From: Pseudomonas rhodesiae
GTDB lineage: Bacteria > Pseudomonadota > Gammaproteobacteria > Pseudomonadales > Pseudomonadaceae
DNA length: 64,000 nt
Assembly (NCBI RefSeq): GCF_007858255.1
Contig: NZ_VFEU01000020.1
Span: forward strand, 22,432-86,431
Direction: 5' to 3'
The notes under the pieces: generated by a model
What the model was told of the DNA's origin: nothing
What the model saw: the letters and a program-made list of their open reading frames with translations, nothing else
Databases searched by the model: none
Position numbers and translations under genes: made by a program
Shown: one piece after another, positions 51,701 to 60,630 of the stretch
Layout of the letters: each line of letters starts with the position of its first letter
How positions within the stretch are numbered: the first letter of the stretch is position 1

Positions 51701-54645
51701 CACTCGGGCGCGAACCCTTGCGCCGACTGTTGCACGCAGATCCGCTGATCAAGCCACCCTACAACCCAGCCTTTATGCGCCTGCGTGGCGGCATGGATGG
51801 CTATCGGCCCGCCGATGCGCCGCAACCCGGCTCCAGCCAGGAGTTGACCCTCGAACAACGCGCCCACGACTTACTGCCGACGCTGTCCGCCGAACAGGTA
51901 CGCGATCTGGTACAGACCCTGGAGAGCCGACCTGGCGGCGCATTGGCCACCCTGGTGACGCTGAAAAATGAATACATGAGGCTGGATGTCGGCCTGTCGC
52001 TGTGGGTGTCCAGCACCCCACGTTTTCGCGCGGTCAGCGAAGCTCCAATGAGTGAAGCCGAGTATGACTATGCGCGGCGCAACCGTGAGCTGTGGGCCAC
52101 GGAAATCCGGCGCGCATGGCGCCAGGAAACCGAGGTGGATCAGTACTACGAAGCCATGTCGCGCAACGGCCATGTACTCAAACTGACCGCGCCGATCATC
52201 GGTGAACTGCCGCGCCTGTCGGCGCGCATGGAACACATCTCGCGCCTGGAGGTGGTCGGCGACGGCCAGCCGTTACAGATCAATACGTTCCTGCAACTGT
52301 TTCCCCGGCTGCGCAACCTGACCCTTCGCCACCTAGCGCTTGAGGGGCTTCCGGAAACCATCGCCGCGATGCCCAACCTCAACGAGCTGATCCTCAGCGA
52401 CTGCCAATTGCGTCTGAACCAGGAAGCCCATGGCCGCCTCAGCGCTCTGAGCCGCCTGGTCACGCTGGACCTGTACAACAACCCGCTGGGCCGCACCCCC
52501 ACGGTCGAGCACATGCCGAACCTGAAGTACCTTGACCTCAACTACACCGGCATCACCGAGCTGCCTGCGGGCTTGTTGACTCGCCAGGACCTGACCCTGG
52601 CGCTGCTGTCACACAACCGTATCCAGACACTGCCCGCCGAGCTGTTCGACGCGCCCGCGCGCATCAGCGACAAGCTCGACCTGTCCGAAAACCCGCTGTC
52701 GCGCGCGTCGCTGGAGCTGGTCAAGGCGCATTTCCAACGCACCGCCAGGCACTGGGGCATCAGCGCCGATCCGGCGGATGTGGCCCTGGCCCAACAGCTG
52801 TACCCCACTTTCAGCAGCGACGAAATCAATCGCTTCATTTTTGCCCTGCCTGGCAATCTGGAGGCCGGCAGGATCACCCTGACCCGTCTCGAACTTGAGT
52901 ACCTGGGCATCCGTGGCGACATGCAGGACTGGGCCGACGCGCCCCTGCTGTCCACGGCCGAGCGCACCTACCGCAACCTGTTTCTGCAGGATGTGGAGGC
53001 GGCCTGGCGCCGCGAAATCCCCCTTGATGCGCAGCATCAGGGCCTTACCACCGGCTATGAACTGACCCTGCGCAAACCGGTCAGCGGCACACTGCCAAGC
53101 CTGCATACCACCTTCGACCACGTCACAGCGCTCAGCCTGCACGGTGCCGGTGCCGAGCTGCGCCTGGGAACGTTCCTGCAAGCTTTCCCCGCGTTGAAAC
53201 GGCTGACCGTGCGGCAATACTCCCTGGACGCGCTGCCCTTGAGCATCACCAACCTGCGCCAGCTCACCCAATTGAGCCTGAATCGCACGCGGCTGCGCCT
53301 GACCCCATTGGCCGCCAATGCACTGTCGGGGATGGTCAACCTGGAACAGCTGGATTTGAGCGACAACCCCCTCGAACATATTCCCGATACTCGCCGTCTG
53401 ACGCGGCTCACCCGACTGTCACTGAGCAATACCGGCCTGACCGAGATTCCCGCCGACCTGCTGTCGCTGCCGCCCCGCACCTATCTGGACCTGAGCCACA
53501 ACGCCCTGGAGAACCTGCCGGATCAAGCCTTTAACCTGCCCGTCAACGTAGCGGCCAGGGTCGATCTGTCCGCCAACCCGCTGTCGCGCCCAGCGTTGCG
53601 CCGCATCAAAGCCTACTACCAGGCCACCGGAGAGTTCTGGCTGGCGACTCCGCCCGCCGAGGACCTGCAACGGATCAGGGCGCTATATCCGGCCGTCTCG
53701 GACACCGAACAAGCACGCATCTATTTCGATCTGCCTGGCGACATCGATGGCGCCGCTCACCAGATCACGCGCCTGGGCCAAGAGTACGAACAGCTGCGCA
53801 GCCAGTTGCAGGAATGGGCACTCAATGTGCCCACCCGCGATCCGCTGCTCGATACGGTACTGGACGTGGGTGCCCGCGCCGAAGAACAACTGCGACGCAT
53901 GCACTTCAAAGCGCTGCTGGAAAGCTGCTGGCGCCGGGAAGTCGAGCCGGATGAAGCGGGCAACGTCCCGCCGTATCACACCTACAAACTGGTGTTTCAC
54001 GGCCAGTTGCTCGGGCCGCTGCCGACGCTGCGCGCCCACTTCGGCCACGTCACCTTGCTTGAATTGATCGGCGAAGGCACCAGCCAAAGCGTCGACGGCC
54101 TGTTGCGGTGCTTCCCCAATCTCAAGCATCTGGTGATCGAACGCTATGTTCTGGGCGACATCCCCGCGCCGGTGTTCGCCTTGCATTCGCTGCGTAACCT
54201 GACGCTGACGGAAAACATGATCCGCCTGACCCCACAGAGCGCGGGCCAACTGGCCAGCCTGGAAAATCTCATCTATCTGGACCTGAGCGACAACACCCTG
54301 GGCATCACACCGGATGTGCGCAACCTGCAGCGCCTGACCACCCTTTACCTGCACAACTGTGGCCTGACCGAAGTGCCAATCGGTGTGTTCAACCTTGGGC
54401 GACTGCGCATTCTGGATGCCAGCGACAACCTGATCGAGCACCTGCCCAGCGATCTGCTGGAAATGCCTCTGCCGATTAACGACGACTCCGATCTGAGTGG
54501 CAACCCATTGTCGGACGAGAGCATCGAGTTGCTGCGCCAGTATTATCAGCAGACCGGCTACGAACTCGGCGTGGAAGCGGCGATGTTCGACGAGCATGGC
54601 GTGCCGCTGCTACCGCCGGGAACACCGGAGCCGATGGAGACGTGA
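48715..54645 (+). CDS. Giant leucine-rich-repeat protein with dermonecrotic-toxin-like N-terminus
   Basis: 1976 aa. Start GTG at 48715 with GGAG five bases upstream. The first ~1100 residues resemble the large N-terminal region of Pseudomonas 'dermonecrotic toxin' proteins (DUF6543 type). They include a hydrophobic stretch at ~430-515 (LLQILAFIATPFVPPLGAL) that could insert into membranes. Then three tandem homologous modules begin near residues 1123, 1419 and 1729. Each has a WRRE-like helix, a block of LRRs (LxxLDLSxNxL, LPxxL) and a closing DLSxNPLS segment. Relatives often end in a NEL ubiquitin-ligase domain; here the protein stops after the third LRR module, so that domain appears absent. 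No signal peptide. It sits between argR and aruC, a place lacking it in P. aeruginosa. Function as a toxin is inference. Confidence 0.8.
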   Translation: MTELPASSVPHYDILKNALPPWLADITPDRRSGLAQPESIVANWYKNASAAQHRTLKRLNDQAWIAQNSVDTAMAQLKSPQAFGAERLQAALKAQYGVSIDVSRTWLQLYIPLKIAGFTVKPGAARTWSVSLIEAALHNFEASETAVDAYDSASTFSTRPTAAGHFEALPGVAAQITVAQFTALCRQLDIGAAYQRYLRDYLDLDNAVAQARLRQRLQHSHMSALKRELYMALLKQDLPQSGYDSVIGLLNGQAHSANGCQPLLRYELSILSTRLAGIVLFADDLATNRSVVPVIAWIPDDPQHPIKHYPSGQAFMRALCEQLRDPDYQRFFSRFVAHEDLGTFFADLNQRLTQVTWHAHIPGESTASWRETAVARPNLQFRPMPIAGDLFEHLYQVKLNKLLNDARTQAVSTASVDQQARWERWAVLQKIGSTLLQILAFIATPFVPPLGALVLGYSAYQLLDDAFEGIVDWAEGQRREALGHALSFSEQLVQLGMFGVGLPIAADLLRASLPANVLGFIDALSPVTRPSGDTRLWKPDLTPYRHDLSIPKDLRPDAQGILWHHGKPVLRLGDGYYQLRTDATSGRHTLEHPTRADAYRPSVMTNGHGAWLTELERPLSWDTPTLLRRLGHQVDNLSDTRLQQAQDISATHDNLLRHMHINQQPPPPLLADSLKRFTLDQRLQDFVTQMNSDDPAVYRQADPRIQLQLVVTYEPWPQTRTLRFLDPQGNTLWEFARNGEASVVQVHQAQLENGDLLRVLIESLDESERKSLLEEPFGTPPSSAQTRANAWRKRLARLAWDKRFALFDAHYRGLETARNARVQRIIDAAPNPGLPTSVAEEILAGADGDELRALDRATVPDRLRELADWAQLQVRTTRAYEGLYLEASDSPDTPRLALHSLENLPGWQASTRLEVRRYQVNGTLLDAIGPEDAEVRRVLVHTVEGDYVPYDQQNALFGSSDFYTALLQALPDARRDALNIHIGQGERLKQAIAAHALGREPLRRLLHADPLIKPPYNPAFMRLRGGMDGYRPADAPQPGSSQELTLEQRAHDLLPTLSAEQVRDLVQTLESRPGGALATLVTLKNEYMRLDVGLSLWVSSTPRFRAVSEAPMSEAEYDYARRNRELWATEIRRAWRQETEVDQYYEAMSRNGHVLKLTAPIIGELPRLSARMEHISRLEVVGDGQPLQINTFLQLFPRLRNLTLRHLALEGLPETIAAMPNLNELILSDCQLRLNQEAHGRLSALSRLVTLDLYNNPLGRTPTVEHMPNLKYLDLNYTGITELPAGLLTRQDLTLALLSHNRIQTLPAELFDAPARISDKLDLSENPLSRASLELVKAHFQRTARHWGISADPADVALAQQLYPTFSSDEINRFIFALPGNLEAGRITLTRLELEYLGIRGDMQDWADAPLLSTAERTYRNLFLQDVEAAWRREIPLDAQHQGLTTGYELTLRKPVSGTLPSLHTTFDHVTALSLHGAGAELRLGTFLQAFPALKRLTVRQYSLDALPLSITNLRQLTQLSLNRTRLRLTPLAANALSGMVNLEQLDLSDNPLEHIPDTRRLTRLTRLSLSNTGLTEIPADLLSLPPRTYLDLSHNALENLPDQAFNLPVNVAARVDLSANPLSRPALRRIKAYYQATGEFWLATPPAEDLQRIRALYPAVSDTEQARIYFDLPGDIDGAAHQITRLGQEYEQLRSQLQEWALNVPTRDPLLDTVLDVGARAEEQLRRMHFKALLESCWRREVEPDEAGNVPPYHTYKLVFHGQLLGPLPTLRAHFGHVTLLELIGEGTSQSVDGLLRCFPNLKHLVIERYVLGDIPAPVFALHSLRNLTLTENMIRLTPQSAGQLASLENLIYLDLSDNTLGITPDVRNLQRLTTLYLHNCGLTEVPIGVFNLGRLRILDASDNLIEHLPSDLLEMPLPINDDSDLSGNPLSDESIELLRQYYQQTGYELGVEAAMFDEHGVPLLPPGTPEPMET

Positions 54646-54653
54646 GGTTGTTT

Positions 54654-55634
54654 TCAGCCGCGTTCGGCCGGCACCGAGGACAGCTCGAACGGGCTGCTGC
54701 TGCGGCGCTGGTTGCGGTCTTCGCGCGGGGTGGCGCCGAAGAAGTTGCGGTAGGCGCTGGAGAAGTGTGGCCCCGAGGAGAAGCCGCAGGACAGGCCGAT
54801 CTGGATGATCGATTTGCTGGTTTGCATCAGCATCTGGCGCGCTTTGTTCAGGCGCAGTTCCAGGTAGTACTGGCTGGGAACGCGATTGAGGTATTGCTTG
54901 AAGATGCGCTCCAGTTGTCGTCGTGACACGCAGACATGCTGGGCGATTTCATCGGTGGTCAGCGGCTCTTCGATGTTGGCTTCCATCAGCAGCACTGCCT
55001 GGGTCAGCTTCGGATGGCTGGAGCCCAGGCGGTTTTGCAGCGGAATGCGCTGACGCTCGCCGCCTTCGCGGATACGCTCGACCACCAGCTCTTCCGACAC
55101 CGCACCGGCCAGTTCGGCGCCGTGATCACGGGCCAACACCGCCAACAGCAGGTCGAGCACCGACATGCCGCCGCAGGCAGTCAGGCGGTCGCGATCCCAG
55201 TCGAACAAATGGCTGGTGGCGATGACCTTGGGGAATCGCTCGGCGAAATCGTCCTGCCAGCGCCAATGCACGGCGGCGCGGTAGCCGTCGAGCAGGCCGA
55301 GCTGGGCCAATGGATAAACCCCGGCCGACAACCCACCGATCACGCAACCGGTGCGCACCAGTTGCTTGAGAGCGACGTTCAGTTGGGATGCGATAACGGT
55401 GGGCGGCTCGTCGGCCAGCAGGAACAGTTTTTGGAAGCCTTCCAACTTGCCGGCCCACGGCTCGCCCGGCAATTGCCAGGCACCGTCGGTTGCCGGCTCC
55501 GCCAGCAGAAACGACAGCTCGTAGACCACCTCCGGATGCACCCGCTGGGCCACGCGCAAGGCCTCCTCAGCCAGCGCAAGCGTGAGTGCTTTAGTGCTGG
55601 GCCAAATCAGGAAACCAATTCGATGGGCAGTCAT
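54654..55634 (-). CDS. argR: Arginine-responsive regulator ArgR (AraC/XylS family)
   Basis: Activates arginine uptake and AST catabolism and represses biosynthesis genes in P. aeruginosa; unrelated to E. coli ArgR. 326 aa. The N-terminal GATase1/DJ-1-like domain (~1-190) begins RIGFLIWPSTKALTLALAEE. The C-terminal AraC domain has IAQHVCVSRRQLERIFKQ and GLSCGFSSGPHFSSAYRNFFG. Last gene of aotJQMOP-argR, after a REPIN; it converges with the giant LRR gene with 8 bases between stops. Confidence 0.95.
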   Translation of the reverse strand: MTAHRIGFLIWPSTKALTLALAEEALRVAQRVHPEVVYELSFLLAEPATDGAWQLPGEPWAGKLEGFQKLFLLADEPPTVIASQLNVALKQLVRTGCVIGGLSAGVYPLAQLGLLDGYRAAVHWRWQDDFAERFPKVIATSHLFDWDRDRLTACGGMSVLDLLLAVLARDHGAELAGAVSEELVVERIREGGERQRIPLQNRLGSSHPKLTQAVLLMEANIEEPLTTDEIAQHVCVSRRQLERIFKQYLNRVPSQYYLELRLNKARQMLMQTSKSIIQIGLSCGFSSGPHFSSAYRNFFGATPREDRNQRRSSSPFELSSVPAERG

Positions 55635-55725
55635 GGAGGGCTATCCGAAGCAAAACAGTGAAAGAAGCCGTGGGCCAATGCTAGCCCGTAAATGAACACA
55701 AATCTCAAAAACGATGAACATCCAA

Positions 55726-55814
55726 TGTGGGAGGGGGCTTGCCCCCGATTGCGGTGTATCAGAATCAGATGTGCTGACTGACACTCAGCTATCGGGGGCA
55801 AGCCCCCACCCACA
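55726..55814. repeat. REPIN between aotP and argR
   Basis: TGTGGGAGGGGGCTTGCCCC and inverted GGGGCAAGCCCCCACCCACA around a ~45-base spacer. It may modulate argR expression relative to the transporter genes. Confidence 0.9.
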
Positions 55815-55838
55815 TAAAGCAGCGCTCACAAGGAGTGG

Positions 55839-56603
55839 CTACTTCAAGCTGCCGGAAAGGAACTGCTGCAAGCGCTCGGACTGCGGGTTCACCAGCACTT
55901 CACGGGGGTTGCCGCGCTCTTCGACGATGCCTTTGTGCAAAAACACCAACTGGTTGGACACTTCACGGGCAAAGCCCATTTCGTGGGTCACCACCACCAT
56001 GGTGCGGCCTTCCTGAGCCAGGTCCTGCATCACCTTGAGCACTTCGCCGACCAATTCCGGGTCGAGCGCTGAGGTGGGTTCGTCGAACAGCATCACCTCC
56101 GGCTCCATCGCCAAGGCACGGGCAATCGCCACGCGCTGCTGCTCGCCGCCGGACATGTGGCCGGGGAACGCATCCTTGCGATGGCCCACGCCGACCTTGG
56201 CCAGGTAGTGCTCGGCCTTTTCACGGGCCTCTTTCTTCGACACGCCCAGCACATGCACCGGGGCTTCCATCACGTTCTCAATCGCGGTCATGTGCGACCA
56301 CAGGTTGAAATGCTGGAACACCATGGACAGGCGCGAACGCATGCGTTGCAGCTGTTTGGGGTCGGCCGCCTTCATGGCGCCGTCCTTGTTGGCCACCAGT
56401 TTCAGCTCTTCGTTATTGAGCAGAATCTTGCCGGCGTGGGGTTGCTCCAGCAGGTTGATGCAGCGCAAAAAGGTACTTTTGCCCGAACCGCTGGAACCGA
56501 TGATGCTGATCACATCACCGGCGGCAGCGGCCAGGGATACGCCTTTGAGCACTTCATGACTGCCATAGCGTTTATGCAGGTCTTGGACTTCAAGCTTGTA
56601 CAT
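55839..56603 (-). CDS. aotP: Arginine/ornithine ABC transporter ATPase AotP
   Basis: Energises import through AotQM. 254 aa. Walker A GSSGSGKST (~37-45), signature MSGGEQQRVAIARAL, Walker B VMLFDEPTSALDP and the switch His in VVTHEMGF. ATG at 56603 (MYKLEVQDLHKRYG); a start at 56618 adds five unsupported residues. Confidence 0.96.
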   Translation of the reverse strand: MYKLEVQDLHKRYGSHEVLKGVSLAAAAGDVISIIGSSGSGKSTFLRCINLLEQPHAGKILLNNEELKLVANKDGAMKAADPKQLQRMRSRLSMVFQHFNLWSHMTAIENVMEAPVHVLGVSKKEAREKAEHYLAKVGVGHRKDAFPGHMSGGEQQRVAIARALAMEPEVMLFDEPTSALDPELVGEVLKVMQDLAQEGRTMVVVTHEMGFAREVSNQLVFLHKGIVEERGNPREVLVNPQSERLQQFLSGSLK

Positions 56604-56630
56604 GCGGTCGGTTCTCACAAAAACAGGTGG

Positions 56631-57743
56631 TCAGTCGTTGAGCAAGCGCCCGTGTCGTAGCGCTTCGCGCCCCGCCACCTTGGCCAGCCAGAAACCCGCT
56701 TGGGCATAACGTAGCCGTTCAACGGCAAACAACACCCCCGAGGTGCCCGCGCAGATAATGCTCACGCGGTCGGTCAGGGGATCAATCACTTCAAAAATCG
56801 GCTCGCCTTTGTCGACCCAGTCCCCGGCTTTGCGCAGGTAACTGATCACCCCGGCATGGGGCGCGAACAGCAATTCGGTGCCTTCGAACGGCACGCCTTC
56901 GCACGGCTCGTGCTGCGGCGCCGGCCATTGGCCCTTGATCAGGCCTTGCTCGGCGAGGAACGCGAGGATGCCCTCGGCGTGGAAGATCGCCTCAGCGCGA
57001 CCGGTATCGGCCTGCCCGCCCAGCTCCAGGGTGGTCGCCAGGCACGCCAGCGGGATCTGCGCCTCGGGGAACGCCCGCGACAAGCGCAGCCACGGCAGTG
57101 AGCAAGCCTCATCGAACGAACTGCCGCCGGAATCTTCTGCGAGCAGGCCGACTTTGACATTCAGGTGCGCCGACAGTGAGCGCCACTGCGGCCAGTGCTG
57201 AGGCAGCGCGTACATGTGCAGCGCGGCTTCGGCGTCGCAGTGCAGGTCGAGCACGATATCGGCGGTGCACGCATGCTTGAGCAGCACGTGCTGCATGCCT
57301 TGCAACTGGCTGCTGGGTTCGGGCAGTGCGTCCAGCGCCTGATCCATTGCCTGGCGGATCAAGCGCACGTTGGCGTGAGGATCATCGCCCAATTTGCCGT
57401 GCAGCAGCGCGGCGACCGGCTCGCTCAACTCGACAAAATCGCGGTTGAAATTTTTGCCGCTGCCCACTTCGAAGCGCCCCTGATGGCTGCCTTGCAGCAA
57501 CTGGCCCAGGCCCATCGGGTTGGCCACCGGCACCAGCTCGATCATGCCGTTGAGGGCGCCTTGCTGCTCCAGTTCGGTCAGGCGTTTTTTCAGCTCCCAG
57601 GCGGCGCGCATGCCCGGCAGTTCATCGGCGTGCAGGCTGGCCTGGATATAAGCCTTGCGCTCGCCGCTGCCGAAACGGAACACGCTCAACTGGCGCTCGC
57701 AGCCCAGGTGGCCCCAGGGCAACAGGTGATCGATACGTTGCAT
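56631..57743 (-). CDS. aotO: AotO, succinylglutamate desuccinylase/aspartoacylase-family protein
   Basis: 370 aa. Contains zinc-ligand-like HADELPG near residue 38 and DLHCDAEAALHMY near residue 162, so it belongs to the M14-like AstE/aspartoacylase family. It is part of the aot operon in P. aeruginosa, where it is not required for arginine or ornithine uptake. The true substrate is unknown; hydrolysis of an acylated amino acid is a reasonable guess. Confidence 0.93.
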   Translation of the reverse strand: MQRIDHLLPWGHLGCERQLSVFRFGSGERKAYIQASLHADELPGMRAAWELKKRLTELEQQGALNGMIELVPVANPMGLGQLLQGSHQGRFEVGSGKNFNRDFVELSEPVAALLHGKLGDDPHANVRLIRQAMDQALDALPEPSSQLQGMQHVLLKHACTADIVLDLHCDAEAALHMYALPQHWPQWRSLSAHLNVKVGLLAEDSGGSSFDEACSLPWLRLSRAFPEAQIPLACLATTLELGGQADTGRAEAIFHAEGILAFLAEQGLIKGQWPAPQHEPCEGVPFEGTELLFAPHAGVISYLRKAGDWVDKGEPIFEVIDPLTDRVSIICAGTSGVLFAVERLRYAQAGFWLAKVAGREALRHGRLLND

Positions 57744-57744
57744 A

Positions 57745-58443
57745 TCAGTGCTTCCGTGGAGCCAGGTAGCTCAGCCAGCGGCGCTCGGCCAACTTGAACA
57801 GGCGCACCAGGATAAAGGTGAGGCACAGGTAGAACGCGCCAGCGGTGATATAGGCTTCGAACGGCAGGTAATACTGCGCGTTCACGGTGCGCGCGGCGCC
57901 GGTTATGTCGATCAAGGTGACGATGGAGGCCAGGCTGGTGGTCTGCAGCATCATGATCACTTCGTTGCTGTACTGCGGCAGCGCGCGACGCAGGGCCGAC
58001 GGCAGCAGGATGCGGCGGTACAGCTTGTAGCGCGACATGCCCATGGCCTTGGCCGCTTCGATCTCACCGTTAGGTGTGGCCTTGAGGCTGCCGGCAATAA
58101 TTTCGGCGGTGTAGGCGCTGGTATTGATGGCAAACGCCAGGCACGCGCAGAACGTGGCGCTGGACAGCAGCGGCCACATAAAGCTTTCGCGCACCACTTC
58201 GAATTGGGCCAGACCGTAGTAGATCAAAAACAGCTGCACCAGCATCGGCGTGCCACGGATCACGTAGGTATAGAGCCAGGCCACGCCATTGACCAACGGC
58301 TGCTTGGACACCCGCATCAAACCCAGGGGCACCGCCACGAGCAAGCCGAAGAACAGCGAGATGGCCAGCAGTTTCAGGGTGGTTGCCAGGCCGCCGAGGT
58401 ACAGCGGCATGGCCTCCCAGATGACGTTGTAGTCGAAGATCAT
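57745..58443 (-). CDS. aotM: Arginine/ornithine ABC transporter permease AotM
   Basis: Inner-membrane permease of the polar amino acid uptake family. 232 aa, about five membrane helices. The ATPase-contact (EAA) loop is EIEAAKAMGMSRYKLYRRILLP. It overlaps aotQ by four bases and is followed one base later by aotO. Confidence 0.95.
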   Translation of the reverse strand: MIFDYNVIWEAMPLYLGGLATTLKLLAISLFFGLLVAVPLGLMRVSKQPLVNGVAWLYTYVIRGTPMLVQLFLIYYGLAQFEVVRESFMWPLLSSATFCACLAFAINTSAYTAEIIAGSLKATPNGEIEAAKAMGMSRYKLYRRILLPSALRRALPQYSNEVIMMLQTTSLASIVTLIDITGAARTVNAQYYLPFEAYITAGAFYLCLTFILVRLFKLAERRWLSYLAPRKH

Positions 58444-59129
58444 AGATCAGCCGCCCTTACGCCTACCGAGTAGCGCTTTTCAAGGTAACGCAAGGCCAGC
58501 AACGACACGCTGGTGATCACCAGGTACATCGCCGCCACTGCGAGGAAGAAGGTAAAAGGTTCGCGGGTGGCGTCGGCCGCCTGCTTGGCCTTGAACATCA
58601 TGTCTTGCAGGCCCACCACCGAGATCAGCGCGGTGGCCTTGGTCAGTACCAGCCAGTTATTGGTGAAACCGGGGATTGCCAGGCGGATCATCTGCGGCAC
58701 CATCACCCGGAAAAACACCTGGAAGCTGCTCATGCCATACGCAAGGCCGGCTTCGGCCTGGCCTTTGGGAATGGCCATGAAGGCGCCGCGGAAGGTTTCC
58801 GACAGGTAGGCGCCGAAGATGAAACCCAGGGTGCCGATGCCGGCGGCCAAGGGGTTCAAGTCAATATAGTCGTCGAAGCCAAGCAGCGGCGCGACGCGAT
58901 TGAGCAGGTCCTGACCGCCATAGAAAATCAGCAGGATCAACACCAGGTCGGGGATCCCGCGGATCACCGTGGAGTACAGGTCACCCAGCCAAGCCAGCCA
59001 GCGCACCGGCGATAGGCGCAGGGCGACCCCGATCAGACCCAGAACGATGGCCAAGGCCATGGACGACAAGGCGAGCTGAAGCGTCAACCATGCGCCATCG
59101 AGGATAACGGCCCCGTAGCCTTTCAACAT
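58440..59129 (-). CDS. aotQ: Arginine/ornithine ABC transporter permease AotQ
   Basis: Second permease subunit, pairing with AotM. 229 aa. N-terminal GAWLTLQLALSSMALAIVLG starts the membrane domain, with the EAA loop QAEAGLAYGMSSFQVFFRVMVP. It lies ~90 bases after aotJ. Confidence 0.95.
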   Translation of the reverse strand: MLKGYGAVILDGAWLTLQLALSSMALAIVLGLIGVALRLSPVRWLAWLGDLYSTVIRGIPDLVLILLIFYGGQDLLNRVAPLLGFDDYIDLNPLAAGIGTLGFIFGAYLSETFRGAFMAIPKGQAEAGLAYGMSSFQVFFRVMVPQMIRLAIPGFTNNWLVLTKATALISVVGLQDMMFKAKQAADATREPFTFFLAVAAMYLVITSVSLLALRYLEKRYSVGVRAADL

Positions 59130-59220
59130 GATTCAGGTCCTCGAAAAGGGGGATGAAAAAATGGCGCAAACCGCAGGAATTCTGTTGCTTGCGCCATTCT
59201 GGACAGACAGCTGCGACGAT

Positions 59221-60006
59221 TTACTTGGCGTCGGCGCCGTAGATATCGAAGTCGAAGTACTTGTCTTGGATTTGCTTGTATTTGCCGTTGGCACGGATCG
59301 CCGCGATAGCCGCGTTGATGCGGTCCAGGTTTTCCTTGTCGCCTTTGCGCACCGCGATGCCTACGCCGTCGCCGAAGTATTTGACGTCGGTGAATGCAGG
59401 GCCTACGAAGGCGAAACCTTTGCCGGCGTCGGTCTTCAGGAAGCCGTCCTGCAGCAGGGTCGCATCAGCCACGGTGCCGTCGAGGCGACCGGCGGCCACG
59501 TCCAGGTAGATTTCGTTCTGGGTGCCGTAAGGAACCACGGTGGCGCCTTTAGGGGCCAGCACTTCCTTGGCGAAGCGATCGTGGATCGAACCGCGCTGCA
59601 CACCGATCTTCTTGCCTTTCAACTCTTCCAGGCTGTCGCTGACGGTCGTGCCTTCCTTCAACACCAGGCGTGCTGGGGTGAGGTAGTAGCGGGTGGTGAA
59701 GTCCACAGACTTCTTACGGTCTTCGGTAATGGACATGGACGACAGGATCGCGTCGATCTTGCGCACTTTGAGTGCGGGGATCAGACCGTCGAATTCCTGC
59801 TCAACCCAGGTGCACTTGACCTTCATCTCTTCGCACAGCGCGTTGCCGATGTCGTAGTCGAAACCGACGATGCTGCCATCCGGCGCTTTCGACGCAAACG
59901 GAGGGTAAGCTGCTTCGATACCAATTTTCAGTGGCTTGCCTTCAGCGAAAGCCTGCATGGACAGCACGGACAGCGCCAGGGCGCCCAACAGCACGAGTTT
60001 CTTCAT
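59221..60006 (-). CDS. aotJ: Arginine/ornithine-binding periplasmic protein AotJ
   Basis: Captures arginine or ornithine and delivers it to AotQMP. 261 aa. A signal peptide covers ~1-21 (LVLLGALALSVLSMQAFAE). The family 3 solute-binding signature is GFDYDIGNALCEEM, with IGIEAAYPPFASKAPDGS for the ligand pocket. ATG at 60006; the upstream extension to 60138 has no signal and no support. First gene of the aot operon. Confidence 0.96.
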   Translation of the reverse strand: MKKLVLLGALALSVLSMQAFAEGKPLKIGIEAAYPPFASKAPDGSIVGFDYDIGNALCEEMKVKCTWVEQEFDGLIPALKVRKIDAILSSMSITEDRKKSVDFTTRYYLTPARLVLKEGTTVSDSLEELKGKKIGVQRGSIHDRFAKEVLAPKGATVVPYGTQNEIYLDVAAGRLDGTVADATLLQDGFLKTDAGKGFAFVGPAFTDVKYFGDGVGIAVRKGDKENLDRINAAIAAIRANGKYKQIQDKYFDFDIYGADAK

Positions 60007-60577
60007 CTTGGGACTCCATCGGTATAGGGCAGAAACAGCAGTATGAGCCATGGCCCATGATGCGATTGAGTAAAACCGAATAGCGTTGCAGCGTCCTACG
60101 CCGGTGACTACCTGCGACGACGAGCGAGTGATCGGCATTCTAACGACAGGCCGGAAGCCGATATTTCCTCAATGCGACAACAATTTACAGAAGCACCGAG
60201 AAAGCGGTTCCAGCTCATTGACAGCCTCTGAAATTTATGCAGAGACAAAAGATATTAAACCTGTTGATGCTGCAAATTGCGGGCCTATTATTCGCAAACC
60301 CTTCTAGCACGGCAAGTCTAGCGTTTAATCTTATTTACAGGGGTGTCTAAAACGCGGTTTTTCGGGGCATTCGCGTAGCCGTTCGCCTCAGGTGTGGGCA
60401 GCGGGTTACACATTTGCACCACTCGGTAACATTCAGAAACCTCCTACACAATAAATCGATATTTATTGGCCTGGTGGTTATGTCGGACCGTCAGCCCCTC
60501 CGCCATACCCGCCTGGAACTGCACTCCAGGGGGCAAGCCCCCTCCCACATTGGTTCTCAGTGGTTTTGAGAGATCAT
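60007..60577. promoter_or_regulatory. aotJ upstream region with ArgR-type site
   Basis: An exact TGTCGC-N8-AA half-site lies on the minus strand at 60179-60164. A weaker partner (TGTCGT...) ends at 60148, 31 bp closer to aotJ. ArgR autoactivation of aotJQMOP-argR is known in P. aeruginosa. The remaining ~400 bases up to the acsA terminator hold no gene that I can support, and one solitary REP. Confidence 0.55.
60528..60550. repeat. Solitary REP sequence
   Basis: AGGGGGCAAGCCCCCTCCCA, identical to the right half of the REPINs, without an inverted partner nearby. Confidence 0.75.
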
Positions 60578-60613
60578 AAAAAAGCCCCACTCGGCTTACG
60601 CCGAATGGGGCTG
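60578..60613 (-). terminator. Terminator of acsA
   Basis: AGCCCCATTCGGC / GCCGAGTGGGGCT stem followed by six T on the minus strand. Confidence 0.92.
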
Positions 60614-60630
60614 TTCCCACCTATCCCGCC

